64,000 nt of DNA from Pyrinomonadaceae bacterium (GCA_019694355.1 JAIBCB010000001.1:62001-126000); one strand, 5' to 3'; positions 28,301 to 36,481 are shown, counted from the stretch's first letter. Notes: generated by a model from the letters alone, not told the origin. Made by a program: numbers and translations.

Positions 28301-28977
28301 ATTCACAGGCAAGTATCGCCTACACCTGGTCGAAGAATCTGACCAATAGCCAGACCGACCGATCGTCGGCTCCGATGGACACCTACAACATCGATGCCGA
28401 ATGGGGGCGAGCAGCTCTTGATCGCAGGCACGTGTTTACTGGCAGCTACGTTTACGAGTTGCCGTTCTTCGATAAGCGTCATGACTTTACCGGGATGGTC
28501 CTTGGCGGCTGGCAGGTATCGGGTATTGTGACCTATCAGACGGGCATTCCCTTCACTGCCACGTACTCTGCATACGATCCTGCGGGTATCGGCTTTCTGA
28601 ATTCTGCTTCACCGGCAGGCGGACGTCCATATCTTTATGGGAATCCGAATGAAGGCGGGGCACATACGTTTGACCAGTGGTTCAACACCTCGGTCTTCCA
28701 AAATTCGGTGCCGACTGGTGCAGCGGCCGTTCCGGGAAATGCCGGTCGCGGCATCATCAACGGACCGCGCACGTTCCGTATCGATTTCACGCTCGTGAAG
28801 AACTTCAACTTTACGGAAACGATGCGGCTGCAGTTGAGGGGCGAAATGTTCAACGCTTTGAATACGACGAACTTTACGACCTTCGGAACGGCGGCTTCAA
28901 CGACCTCGAGCTTTGGACGCATAACGGGCGTTCGTGATCCGAGGACGATGCAGTTCGGTATCAAGTTCCTGTTCTAG
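25366..28977 (+). CDS. TonB-dependent receptor, Oar-like, with N-terminal carboxypeptidase-regulatory domain
   Basis: 1203 residues. Signal peptide (about 1-26, ending IIIAQ), a carboxypeptidase-regulatory beta-sandwich (about 27-115, GSIVGSVTDSNGAAVPNATVTVT), a plug region (VRELSINNRNFVQLVTLAPGV ... QNTFTVDGADITDRG, GRSGGGQVNVVTRSGTDKFHGSLFEF) and a long outer-membrane beta-barrel ending in a terminal aromatic strand (RTMQFGIKFLF). This receptor type is expanded in acidobacteria. It follows the AmiE-NamZ gene by 209 bases and precedes nagA, so it may import glycans or muropeptide pieces across the outer membrane. No SusD partner is present. Confidence 0.9.
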   Translation: MTKRALISGIMTAIGILCLSGIIIAQEITGSIVGSVTDSNGAAVPNATVTVTLPSQGDRVVRTVTTSSAGNYSIPNLPVASYKVTVEAPNFKKVVNSQVKVDVGQRRQLDITLAAGQIDEVVTVDAENVVIESSTPTAGTTISGNQVRELSINNRNFVQLVTLAPGVTSNLSDQVYVGTSNPDGQANTVQISVNGARSSQNTFTVDGADITDRGSNLTIQAYPSVDAIGEFKVLRSLYPAESGRSGGGQVNVVTRSGTDKFHGSLFEFVRNEKFNASSYLNNRTHPLGRDAEGKAIRPPFRYNNYGFTIGGPIYFLRFGNAKPGDSMFSKMPRTYFFFSEEQRKDRRYPTLSSTVPTAGMKNGVFAYPICLSGTISGSTRTCTQILPAGTPFSTMATINPVSAAYLSSIINSIPSPNNGTYGLLFPASGVFDFRQEIVKVDTAFTNNWTAYYRYQRDTIPTIDPNSLFSGGSGIPGVSTSETDSPGRAHTLATTWVVNPNFILDARYTYSYGAILSHTIGTLAKENSPSISIPMPFQNNDERVAHITGAGISNLQAFGGYDNFSDKHAFSGSATWVVGSHTMKFGAEYSRYRKVENALGGSNQGVFSAFNNTTAASPTRGSVCVNSSGAGITCSGNQAIEQAFANFLLGTNVGFTQSKFDLKADFRQENWEAYAQDEFKIRRNLTLYYGVRYSFFGSPWDKNGHLSNFVPELWNPAQAPLVTGAGNRVAGSGNYCNGIIVNAQNFQTGPASYNCSPTSSPYGKYIVNAPKRNFAPRIGIAWDPFGDGKNVIRTGYGIYHEQTLVGTFEQLLGANPPYQETITVSGVDISNPVPGSAAVVASAAAPGLIRGIQTDYKTPYMQHWSLDYQRQIDKDTVFSIGYYGSKGTNLIGIIDINNLRPGYAYSQMCAVGSSTTPTVACQGTDGATGLPIPFTSAASELILDQIRPFRGWKGIGIIAPRFSSNYHSLQVSGTRRLGANSQASIAYTWSKNLTNSQTDRSSAPMDTYNIDAEWGRAALDRRHVFTGSYVYELPFFDKRHDFTGMVLGGWQVSGIVTYQTGIPFTATYSAYDPAGIGFLNSASPAGGRPYLYGNPNEGGAHTFDQWFNTSVFQNSVPTGAAAVPGNAGRGIINGPRTFRIDFTLVKNFNFTETMRLQLRGEMFNALNTTNFTTFGTAASTTSSFGRITGVRDPRTMQFGIKFLF

Positions 28978-29000
28978 GAACTTGATAGAGAAGGTGTTTT

Positions 29001-29053
29001 GCCCCGTGGAGTCTTTTTCTTGACTGAGAAAGGCTCCACGGGCTTAAATTTTT
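29001..29053 (+). terminator. Strong terminator after the TonB-dependent receptor
   Basis: GCCCCGTGGAG-CTTT pairs with AAAG-CTCCACGGGC around a loop, followed by TTAAATTTTT. It begins 24 bases after the receptor stop and separates it from nagA. Confidence 0.85.
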
Positions 29054-29069
29054 GCGATACTTGTGTTGA

Positions 29070-30041
29070 ATGACCATTCGTTTGCCAGGCTTTATCGATA
29101 TCCACAACCATGGTGCCGTCGGCGTTGACGTAAATTCTGCCGCGGCCGATGATCTCTTGCAGGTGAGCGAGTTTCTTGCGACACAAGGCGTCGCGGGATG
29201 GCTGCCGACGCTTGTGCCGGATTCGAACGAAGTGTATCGGAGCGTGATAGATGCGATCGACGAGGCGGTCGAGAGACAAAAGCAGGTCTCTACACCGCAA
29301 GCGCGAATACTCGGCGTACACTACGAAGGTGTCTTTGCCAACGAGAAAATGTGCGGAGCGCTGAGGCCTGAATATTTCAAGAGGTTTACCGGCCGTGAAC
29401 TCGATGAGCTCCCAACGCCGCAGAATGGAGCAAAGATGATGACACTCGCTCCTGAGGTCGAGGGCGGCATTGAGTTGGTCCGCGAACTTACCGGACGCGG
29501 GTGGATCGCGTCGATCGGGCATACACATGCTGATGTTGCGACCTTGAGAGCGGCCCTAGATGCCGGTGCGAAGCACCTGACACATTTTTTCAACGCAATG
29601 AGCGGTATTCATCACCGTGAAATGGGTGTCGCCGGTTGGGGTTTAACAGAAGGCCGTGTGACGTTCGATATCATTGCAGACGGCAAGCATATTGCACCCG
29701 AAATGGTTGCTTTCGCATGCCGGACAAAAGGTGTCGAGTCCGTCTCCTTGATAAGCGATTCTGTCGCGCCGACCGGGCAAGGCGACGGAAGTTTTGAACT
29801 CTGGGGCGAGCGGATCGCGGTTGTGAACGGAACGACACAGAACGAACGCGGCAGCATCGCGGGGTCCGTCATCACGATGCTAGACGCCGTCAGGAAGATG
29901 CTGCGTTGGGGGTTCTCGGTTGATGAGGTCGCGATGATGGCGAGCCGCAATCCTGCACGCCTCCTTGAGATCGAGTTGCTTGATTCGGATGTCATTGAGT
30001 TGACCGACGATCTTGAGGTCGCTCGAATCGCAGTCGGGTAG
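29070..30041 (+). CDS. nagA: N-acetylglucosamine-6-phosphate deacetylase, short form
   Basis: 323 residues. Metal and substrate residues of NagA are visible: PGFIDIHNHG (His12, His14), YEG with Glu86, IGHTHAD, LTHFFNAM and LISDSVAPTG. It converts GlcNAc-6P to GlcN-6P, the step after MurQ. NagA is normally 380-400 residues; here an in-frame TGA directly precedes the ATG, so the N-terminal strands of the small beta-domain are absent, and the C-terminal part of that domain is short. The motif SDS replaces the usual SDA. It is either a minimal form or a related amidohydrolase. It follows a terminator, so it needs its own promoter. Confidence 0.8.
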   Translation: MTIRLPGFIDIHNHGAVGVDVNSAAADDLLQVSEFLATQGVAGWLPTLVPDSNEVYRSVIDAIDEAVERQKQVSTPQARILGVHYEGVFANEKMCGALRPEYFKRFTGRELDELPTPQNGAKMMTLAPEVEGGIELVRELTGRGWIASIGHTHADVATLRAALDAGAKHLTHFFNAMSGIHHREMGVAGWGLTEGRVTFDIIADGKHIAPEMVAFACRTKGVESVSLISDSVAPTGQGDGSFELWGERIAVVNGTTQNERGSIAGSVITMLDAVRKMLRWGFSVDEVAMMASRNPARLLEIELLDSDVIELTDDLEVARIAVG

Positions 30042-30054
30042 TTGAATGAAAGAA

Positions 30055-30089
30055 ACGGCTGCCTGGAAGTTTGCCTTCCGAGCAGCCGT
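30055..30089. terminator. Bidirectional terminator between nagA and the Spy-like gene
   Basis: ACGGCTGC (30055-30062) pairs with GCAGCCGT (30082-30089), extended inward by GGAAG/CTTCC. It lies 13 bases past the nagA stop and 19 bases past the end of the convergent gene. Confidence 0.7.
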
Positions 30090-30108
30090 CTTCCTTAAGC
30101 GGAGCGGG

Positions 30109-30615
30109 CTATTGCTTTGGCGTTGCTTCCTCGGTCTTTTCAACCTTCTTCATCATTCGGCGTTCATGTTTCACCGAACGCAATTCTGTCGCCTTAGCCT
30201 TCTGGGCGTCGGTCAAAACCGCCCAAACCTGGGATTTCGCCCTTTCACGCTCGACGATCATATTTGCCATGATCGCGGCCTGCTCGTTCGCAAGCTGACG
30301 CGTTGAGCCCTCATCAAATACATTCTTGTTGAGGTCAGCGAATTTTTGCCGATTTGCCTTCATATCGGCCATAAGAGGTTTCATCGCCTCACGGCTCGCA
30401 TCGAAGATCGCCTTGACCTTCGCCTGCTGATCTTCGGTCAGATCAAGGCCTCGAAGGTTAAGGCCCCAGCCCATTCCCATTCCATTTCCGCCGCGTCCGT
30501 GCTTCATTCCGGTAAATGTCTTACCGTCCTTTGCGGTCCGAACCTGGCTTATTCCAATAATTGCACCGGTTGCGACGACCGCGACCGCTATTAGACTAAA
30601 AATTGCCTTTTTCAT
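30109..30615 (-). CDS. Spy/CpxP-like periplasmic LTxxQ protein
   Basis: 168 residues: signal peptide (MKKAIFSLIAVAVVATGAIIG), a Gly/Met-rich stretch, then a helical domain with two LTxxQ-type motifs, LDLTEDQQAKVKAIFD and WAVLTDAQKAKATEL. In the Spy/CpxP family these mark the cradle-shaped dimer that acts as a periplasmic chaperone or dampens the CpxA sensor. It is divergent from a CpxR/CpxA-like pair, the same arrangement as cpxP/cpxRA in enterobacteria, which supports a CpxP-like role. Confidence 0.82.
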   Translation of the reverse strand: MKKAIFSLIAVAVVATGAIIGISQVRTAKDGKTFTGMKHGRGGNGMGMGWGLNLRGLDLTEDQQAKVKAIFDASREAMKPLMADMKANRQKFADLNKNVFDEGSTRQLANEQAAIMANMIVERERAKSQVWAVLTDAQKAKATELRSVKHERRMMKKVEKTEEATPKQ

Positions 30616-30735
30616 CTTAGTATTTTGCTCCTTACCTGAACCAAATAACGTGCTTTCACCGCCCGGAAAGCGTCGGGTTATGTCTCATTAGACGAATTCC
30701 GGGGGCGTTTGGCCTTTAAGGTTGTGTTTGGATTC

Positions 30736-30750
30736 GTAAAGAATTGTAAA
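30736..30750 (+). promoter_or_regulatory. Putative CpxR-type operator
   Basis: GTAAA-GAATT-GTAAA is an exact match to the enterobacterial CpxR box GTAAA-N5-GTAAA. It sits 41 bases upstream of the response-regulator ATG and 120 bases upstream of the divergent Spy-like start, so it could serve both. Function in this organism is inferred. Confidence 0.65.
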
Positions 30751-30790
30751 ACCCGCCCAATCGGGCCAAAAGATGACGTAGAATGAGGCA

Positions 30791-31480
30791 ATGAATAAAG
30801 TGCTGATCATCGATGATGATGAAGAGCTCTGCGAATTGGTGAGCGAATATTTGAGTGTCGAAGGATTCGACGTCGAATCTGTAAATGACGGAGAGACCGG
30901 CTTGGAGAAAGCGTTATCCGGCGACTATGAAATGGCGATCCTCGATGTGATGCTTCCAAAGATGGACGGTTTCGAGGTGCTTCGAAATTTAAGGAAAGAA
31001 TCGAAACTCCCGGTCATAATGCTGACGGCTCGGGGTGATGATATGGAGCGGATCGTTGGGCTCGAGATCGGCGCGGATGACTATCTGGCAAAGCCGTTCA
31101 ACCCACGCGAACTTACAGCCAGGCTGCGTGCCATTCTTCGTCGGACCGCGGAGCCCGTGAGCTCCGAGCAGGTTGGAGAAACGGTTGAGATCGATGATAT
31201 CTCGATCTCAACGAGTTCGCGCGTTGCTATGCTGGCCGGCGACGCGTTGAATCTAACGTCCGTTGAGTTTGAACTGCTCTTTGAACTTCTTAAGAATGCT
31301 GGAAAGGTCGTGCGAAAGGAAGAGCTGAGCGAGTCCGTCCTCGATCGGAAACTTTCACCGTTTGACCGCAGCCTCGATATGCACATCAGCAATCTTCGCA
31401 AGAAATTAGGCAACCGCGGCGATGGCAGCGTTCGCATTAAGACGATCAGGTCGGTCGGCTATATTTATACCGTTGTATGA
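30791..31480 (+). CDS. OmpR-family response regulator, CpxR-like
   Basis: 229 residues. The receiver domain has the acidic pocket (IIDDDEE), phospho-acceptor Asp52 (ILDVMLPKMDG), PVIMLTARGDD and the conserved Lys in ADDYLAKPFN. A C-terminal winged helix has LNLTSVEFELLFELLKNAGKVVRKEELSESVL ... HISNLRKKLG. The receiver resembles E. coli CpxR closely (PVIMLTARG, GADDYLxKPFN, RELxARxRAILRR). Its stop overlaps the kinase start by 4 bases (ATGA). Probably autoregulated through the GTAAA box upstream. Confidence 0.92.
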   Translation: MNKVLIIDDDEELCELVSEYLSVEGFDVESVNDGETGLEKALSGDYEMAILDVMLPKMDGFEVLRNLRKESKLPVIMLTARGDDMERIVGLEIGADDYLAKPFNPRELTARLRAILRRTAEPVSSEQVGETVEIDDISISTSSRVAMLAGDALNLTSVEFELLFELLKNAGKVVRKEELSESVLDRKLSPFDRSLDMHISNLRKKLGNRGDGSVRIKTIRSVGYIYTVV

Positions 31481-32862
31481 AGCTTTTCTTAAAGATATTC
31501 CTTTGGTTCCTCGTCGCGGTGACGCTGATGTTCCTCGTGATCATGTTCATCACGCGTACATTCCAGATGCAGCCCGCGTACAGCCGCTGGCAGCGTTCGG
31601 CGAAACATCAGCTGGTTTTTTACAAGAACATCACGGAGCAGATCGAAGTCGGAAGCGGTGACGAGGGAATGTTCAAGTTCCTTACTCGGCTAAGAGAGAA
31701 CGGCTCGATCCGCGATGTTGAGTTGTCCGGGGTCGATGGAAGAAGACTGTTCGGTGATGGACCGGAAAATTATTCGGAGGTGATCGCGCTTAGCAGCGGT
31801 TCGAACGAACCAGAGATCGTTGATCGAGAAGGCGAGCCGGCTATGGGTGCAGTCCCCATCGACCTCAAAGACGGAAAGAAGGCCTTTCTGGTGATCCAAT
31901 GGGAGACGCCGCGAATACCATCCTTATTCTTTGACTCGTGGGTAGGGAATTTACGGCTCGCCGGATTATTGGCCTCGGCGGTCCTGGTTTGCTCGCTGCT
32001 TGCTGCATATCTAACGTCGCCGATCAGGAAGTTAAGGAAAGCGACCCAACGCTTGGCTGCGGGCGAGCTTAGCACTCGTGTCAAGCCGCAGCTTCCGCGA
32101 CGCCGCGATGAACTCGCTGATCTTGCGCGCGATTTCGACGAAATGGCGGAACGGATCGAGTCGCTTATCACATCACAAGAGCGGTTGACGCGTGACGTGT
32201 CGCATGAACTGCGGTCGCCGCTAGCGAGGATGAATGTTGCTTTGGAGCTTGCGAAGCAGCGGTCTGGGCCGGAACTCCAGCCGATTCTCGCGAGGATCGA
32301 GAACGAGTCTGAACGGCTCAACGAGATGATCTCCCGAATACTCACGCTTTCGAAGCTTGAAAGCGGCGCTTTCGATGAGTTTCGGGGCGAAGATCTCGAC
32401 CTTACCGAGCTTGTCCAGGAAGTGGTCGAGGATGCGGATTTTGAGGCAAAGGCAAAAGGCAAAGCTGTCGAACTTGTGTGGTCGGACAACTGCACAATGG
32501 TCGGCAACGATCATCTTCTCCGCAGTGCGATCGAGAACGTTGTTCGCAACGCTGTGAAATACACGGACGACGGTACAAGCGTGCGCGTGTCGGTCATTTC
32601 TGATAATGGCACGGCGAAAATATTGATCGGAGACCGTGGCGGCGGCGTTCCGGATGCCGAGCTGAAAAATCTGTTCATCCCGTTTTACCGACTTGGCGAG
32701 GCGAGAGATCGAAAGACCGGCGGCACTGGTCTGGGGCTTGCGATCGCTAGGCGAGCTGTCGTCGCTCACAAGGGCACGATCAGTGCCCGTAACGTGAGCG
32801 GCGGGCTCGAGGTCGAGATCGTCCTAAATTGTTCGAAGAATGGCGAGGCGGCCGCTCACTAG
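31477..32862 (+). CDS. Sensor histidine kinase, CpxA-like
   Basis: 461 residues. A first membrane segment (about 5-27), a periplasmic sensor region (about 28-160), a second membrane segment (about 158-180), a HAMP domain (TSPIRKLRKATQRLAAGELSTRV), the H-box DVSHELRSPLARM with phospho-acceptor His243, and an HATPase domain (NVVRNAVKYTDD, GDRGGGVPDAEL, GGTGLGLAIARR). The arrangement matches CpxA. It probably senses envelope stress and phosphorylates the preceding regulator. Confidence 0.92.
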   Translation: MKLFLKIFLWFLVAVTLMFLVIMFITRTFQMQPAYSRWQRSAKHQLVFYKNITEQIEVGSGDEGMFKFLTRLRENGSIRDVELSGVDGRRLFGDGPENYSEVIALSSGSNEPEIVDREGEPAMGAVPIDLKDGKKAFLVIQWETPRIPSLFFDSWVGNLRLAGLLASAVLVCSLLAAYLTSPIRKLRKATQRLAAGELSTRVKPQLPRRRDELADLARDFDEMAERIESLITSQERLTRDVSHELRSPLARMNVALELAKQRSGPELQPILARIENESERLNEMISRILTLSKLESGAFDEFRGEDLDLTELVQEVVEDADFEAKAKGKAVELVWSDNCTMVGNDHLLRSAIENVVRNAVKYTDDGTSVRVSVISDNGTAKILIGDRGGGVPDAELKNLFIPFYRLGEARDRKTGGTGLGLAIARRAVVAHKGTISARNVSGGLEVEIVLNCSKNGEAAAH

Positions 32863-32877
32863 AGAGCGCCGCCTTTT
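32847..32877 (+). terminator. Terminator overlapping the end of the histidine kinase gene
   Basis: GGCGGC-C-GCTC pairs with GAGC-GCCGCC with one bulged base, followed by TTTT. The left arm lies inside the last codons of the kinase. Confidence 0.7.
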
Positions 32878-32890
32878 CGCCCGCGTCATA

Positions 32891-33250
32891 TCATCCGAGC
32901 CGAGCATTTATGAATGATCGGATCCCAAATATCACAAACAAAAGACAGAGCAGCGCCATCGCAAGTTGCGATAGATGAGCGGCCGATGCCGTAAATCCGT
33001 CAAATTTCGAGATCAGACGCCAGGCCGGCACAACAAAGCCGATCAATCCAACGAGCATTGCGACATGCATAAAATGCTTTCGCGCACCTTCGCTTCGCTG
33101 GCCTAGATAGCCGAGGATCATCAACACAAGCCCGAACGCTGCCGGGATCAAAGCCGTAAAGCTCGCGTTTCCCTGGATCATTCCATAGGCATAGCCAACG
33201 ATGCCCACGAGAACGAGCAGCCTGCCAAACCAAATAGACAATGAAGTCAT
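32891..33250 (-). CDS. Small four-helix membrane protein, uncharacterised
   Basis: 119 residues almost entirely hydrophobic, with four predicted membrane helices (about 7-25, 28-47, 60-80, 90-113) and short basic loops. No family recognised with confidence; it resembles small membrane proteins of unknown function. It follows the TPR gene on the same strand by 44 bases. Confidence 0.65.
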   Translation of the reverse strand: MTSLSIWFGRLLVLVGIVGYAYGMIQGNASFTALIPAAFGLVLMILGYLGQRSEGARKHFMHVAMLVGLIGFVVPAWRLISKFDGFTASAAHLSQLAMALLCLLFVIFGIRSFINARLG

Positions 33251-33294
33251 AATAAAAAAATCTCCAATTTTCTATCAGCCGAAGAGACTCTCCG

Positions 33295-34431
33295 CTACGG
33301 CTTCGAGGCCGCATCGATAGCTTTCAATAGCTTGGCGGCCATCGCAGCATCCATTTTTAGGAGCTGAGTGTACTGGCCGCGGGCATTCGAAAGATCGTTT
33401 TGAGCGATATAGGCGAGGCCCATCCCGTACATGGCCGAAACTCTTTTTGGATCGAGCACAAGAGCCTTTCTGTAATAGTCGATCGCGGCCTGATAGCTCC
33501 TCAAGTTGTACTGCGTGTCGCCAATATAAAGAGCTGCCGTGGCCCACGAAGGGTTAAGTTCAAAGGCTCTTTTATAGTATTGAAGAGCTCCGAGATAATC
33601 TTTGCCGTTGTACGCAAGGTTGCCAAGTCCAAGCTGAGGATCCGGATTTGTCGGGTCAAGCCGGACAGCCTCTTTATATCTCGCGAGCGCATCGGCATCG
33701 CGTTTTTGACCTTCGTAAATAAACCCGAGTTCATAGTTCGTGAGAGCTGAATTCGGATCGAGTTGCAGGGCCTTAAGCAGGGCGGTTTCAGCATCCTTTT
33801 CATTATCGGAGCGGCGATAGCTCATTCCAAGAAAAAGAAAGGCCTTCGTGTATGTCGGGTCAAGACGCGTAGCTGTCGAAAGAGCCCCGATCGCGGACGA
33901 ATAGAGCTGACTATTGTAATGGGCGATCCCGAGTTCGTAATAGCCCCAAGCTCTATTTGGCTGCAATTCGATCGCCCGTTTGTATTGAGCGACAGCGTCA
34001 TCATACCGTTTCAGATAATCGAGCGAATTGCCGAGATAGACAACAGCTTCGTAGTAATCAGGCTTTAGCCTAACCGCCTCACGGAACGAATCTCCGGCGC
34101 GAGAATAGTCCTCTGCGAAGTAAAAGCAGTTACCAAGGTAGTAGTACGCGTTCGCGGTCGGTTTGAGGTTGATTGCTTCCTGAAGAGCACCTTTCGCCTC
34201 GGTGTACCGTTTGAGGTTGTAATACGAAAGACCGACGTTATAGGTAGCTTCGGGGACGCTATATCCCAATGCCGCCGCTTGCCTAAAGCCTGAAATGGCC
34301 TGTTCGTAACGTTTGGCGTCGAAGTCCGACATAGCTTGGTCGAACGCTGTTTTGCCGGACTGTCCAAACGCGGAGATCGACAGCAGGAGAATAAATGGGA
34401 GCGACAATTGAAGTACTTTAGCGATTTTCAT
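33295..34431 (-). CDS. Exported tetratricopeptide-repeat protein
   Basis: 378 residues: a signal peptide (MKIAKVLQLSLPFILLLSISAFG) and about ten consecutive TPRs filling the rest (e.g. AKGALQEAINLKPTANAYYYLGNCFY, AVAQYKRAIELQPNRAWGYYELGIAHY, AIDYYRKALVLDPKRVSAMYGMGLAYI). TPRs bind protein partners, so it is likely a periplasmic scaffold. It starts 44 bases downstream of the CocE-like gene, same strand. Confidence 0.85.
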   Translation of the reverse strand: MKIAKVLQLSLPFILLLSISAFGQSGKTAFDQAMSDFDAKRYEQAISGFRQAAALGYSVPEATYNVGLSYYNLKRYTEAKGALQEAINLKPTANAYYYLGNCFYFAEDYSRAGDSFREAVRLKPDYYEAVVYLGNSLDYLKRYDDAVAQYKRAIELQPNRAWGYYELGIAHYNSQLYSSAIGALSTATRLDPTYTKAFLFLGMSYRRSDNEKDAETALLKALQLDPNSALTNYELGFIYEGQKRDADALARYKEAVRLDPTNPDPQLGLGNLAYNGKDYLGALQYYKRAFELNPSWATAALYIGDTQYNLRSYQAAIDYYRKALVLDPKRVSAMYGMGLAYIAQNDLSNARGQYTQLLKMDAAMAAKLLKAIDAASKP

Positions 34432-34475
34432 TTTGTTCTCCTAGATCTTTGGCATCTTGCCTAAACAGAAAGGTG

Positions 34476-36389
34476 CTACTTTTGGATCGGCAGTATGACC
34501 GCGGAGTCGCTTCGCCCACCGAAATAAATACGCTGTGTGGCCTTTCGGAAATCGGCGGTTGTTGCCTTGAAGTTATTTGCGACAAACTGCTGTGGACTGC
34601 GTGCCACGAGCGGGAACCACGTGCTCTGCACCTGCACCATTATCCGATGGCCTTTCTTGAACGTGTGCGTAATTCCCGGCATCGTGAAGCCTAGGTACGT
34701 AACTTTGTTCGGAACAAGTGGTACGCCTTTTTCGAATCCCTCGCGGAACCTAGCCGGCATAGGCTCACCGCGCAGAAGCATCTGATAACCGCCCGGTTGG
34801 AATACTGAAAATGCGGAATTCTCCGGCGGTTTCTTGCCTTCTGGGAATTTGTAATCATCCGGGAAAACATCGATCAGCTTTACGATAAAATCGGAATCCG
34901 TGCCGGAAGATGAAAGGTAAAGCGACGGTTTTATGTCGCCCGCAACTGTTATGTCTGACTCAAGCGGTGCCGTTTCATAAACTAAAACATCAGGTCTTGT
35001 CGAAGCAAATCGCTGATCCTCGGTCATATAGTCACGCGGGTAATTCAGCGTGATCTTTTGCGTGTAAGGAACCGGCTTCATTGGGTCCGACACGTATTCG
35101 TTGTATCCGACGGAAGTCGGCCGAGTGAACGAAAGCCCGCCGCCCTTCGTGAAATAGAGTGCAGTGTCGATACTACTTGTTGGCTCAAATTCGTTGAACG
35201 ATCTCCATACGTTCGATCCGGTGTCGAACACATTCACCTCCTTCAGATTTGAGATGTCGCCTTTATCCTTCAGGAAATGGTTGAAGAATGGAAGCTCCAT
35301 ATTCACACGATAGTACTCAGATGTTTCCGAACCGAAATATGCGGTTCCGAGCCATTCACCCTCCGAACGGGCCCATCCACCATGAAACCACGGCCCGACA
35401 ACAAGAATGTTGAAAATGCCGGGATTCTGCTTTTCTATGTGGCGATAGGTGTTGAGTGCACCGTAAAGATCTTCGTTGTCATACCAGCCGCCAACTGTCA
35501 TCGTCGCACAGCCGACCTTATTCAGATGAGTTAGAACGTTGCGGTCTTTCCAATACTGATCGTAGTTTGGGTGATCCTGCATATCGTCCCAATAAGGCTG
35601 ACGTACTCCAAGGCCCGCAACAAAACTATCAGCAACCTCTTGGAGTCCGCCGAGTTTTAGGAAGTAATCATAACCGTCCTGTGTATCGCGTCCCTTCCAC
35701 TGCTTCATATAAGTGAAGCTGTCCGAAGGGGTCGTGAAAGGTTGGAAGAACCGATAGAAGGAATAGTTCTGGGCAAGGAATAGAGCCCCGTTGTGGTGCA
35801 TATCGTCGCCGTGGTACCAATCACTGACGGGTGCCTGCGGCGAACACGCCTTTAACGCGGGATGAGAGTTGATCGAACCTGCCGACGTGTAATATCCCGG
35901 GTACGAGATGCCGTAAGTGCCGACGCGGCCATTGTTGTTATCAACGTTCTTGATCAGCCAATCGATCGTGTCGTACGTGTCGGTCGATTCGTCGAACTTT
36001 GCCTTTCCATACTGTGCGACCTCCGGGCGAACGTCAACAAATGTGCCCTCGCTCATCCAGCGGCCGCGAACGTCCTGATACACAAAGATGTAACCTTCAC
36101 GAGCGAATTGATAATCGGGGCCAAGCGAGGTCTTGAACTTGTCCGGGCCATAAGGAGCGACGCTGTAAGGCGTTCGGCTCATCATGATCGGATATTTCTG
36201 CGACTTATCTTTCGGTTCGTAGATCGACGTAAATAGTTTTACGCCGTCACGCATCGGTATTTGAACCTCGCGTTTTGTGTAGTGTTCTTTGATATAAACA
36301 GCAAGCTCATCGACCTTCGGTGCCGGTGCCTGCCCAAAGGTCACGAGGGTAAATGCAAACACTAAGACGAAAAGAACGGTCGCTTTCAT
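34476..36389 (-). CDS. CocE/NonD-family exported hydrolase (S15-type)
   Basis: 637 residues with a signal peptide (to about 20, TFGQ). The alpha/beta-hydrolase domain has the nucleophile elbow GISYPG with Ser162, and the oxyanion-side MMSRTPYSVAPYG and DVRGRWMSEG segments; the C-terminal X-Pro dipeptidyl-peptidase jelly-roll follows (about 400-637). The family includes cocaine esterase, alpha-amino-acid ester hydrolases and glutaryl acylases. The natural substrate, probably a peptide or acyl-amino acid ester, is unknown. Confidence 0.88.
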   Translation of the reverse strand: MKATVLFVLVFAFTLVTFGQAPAPKVDELAVYIKEHYTKREVQIPMRDGVKLFTSIYEPKDKSQKYPIMMSRTPYSVAPYGPDKFKTSLGPDYQFAREGYIFVYQDVRGRWMSEGTFVDVRPEVAQYGKAKFDESTDTYDTIDWLIKNVDNNNGRVGTYGISYPGYYTSAGSINSHPALKACSPQAPVSDWYHGDDMHHNGALFLAQNYSFYRFFQPFTTPSDSFTYMKQWKGRDTQDGYDYFLKLGGLQEVADSFVAGLGVRQPYWDDMQDHPNYDQYWKDRNVLTHLNKVGCATMTVGGWYDNEDLYGALNTYRHIEKQNPGIFNILVVGPWFHGGWARSEGEWLGTAYFGSETSEYYRVNMELPFFNHFLKDKGDISNLKEVNVFDTGSNVWRSFNEFEPTSSIDTALYFTKGGGLSFTRPTSVGYNEYVSDPMKPVPYTQKITLNYPRDYMTEDQRFASTRPDVLVYETAPLESDITVAGDIKPSLYLSSSGTDSDFIVKLIDVFPDDYKFPEGKKPPENSAFSVFQPGGYQMLLRGEPMPARFREGFEKGVPLVPNKVTYLGFTMPGITHTFKKGHRIMVQVQSTWFPLVARSPQQFVANNFKATTADFRKATQRIYFGGRSDSAVILPIQK

Positions 36390-36481
36390 TTCTTTGATTC
36401 TCCTTAAGAATAGACTTGTTTGATTACAAGCAATTTTCGCTCATTATTGAGCAGAAAACAATATTGCCGCCGAACGGTCGC

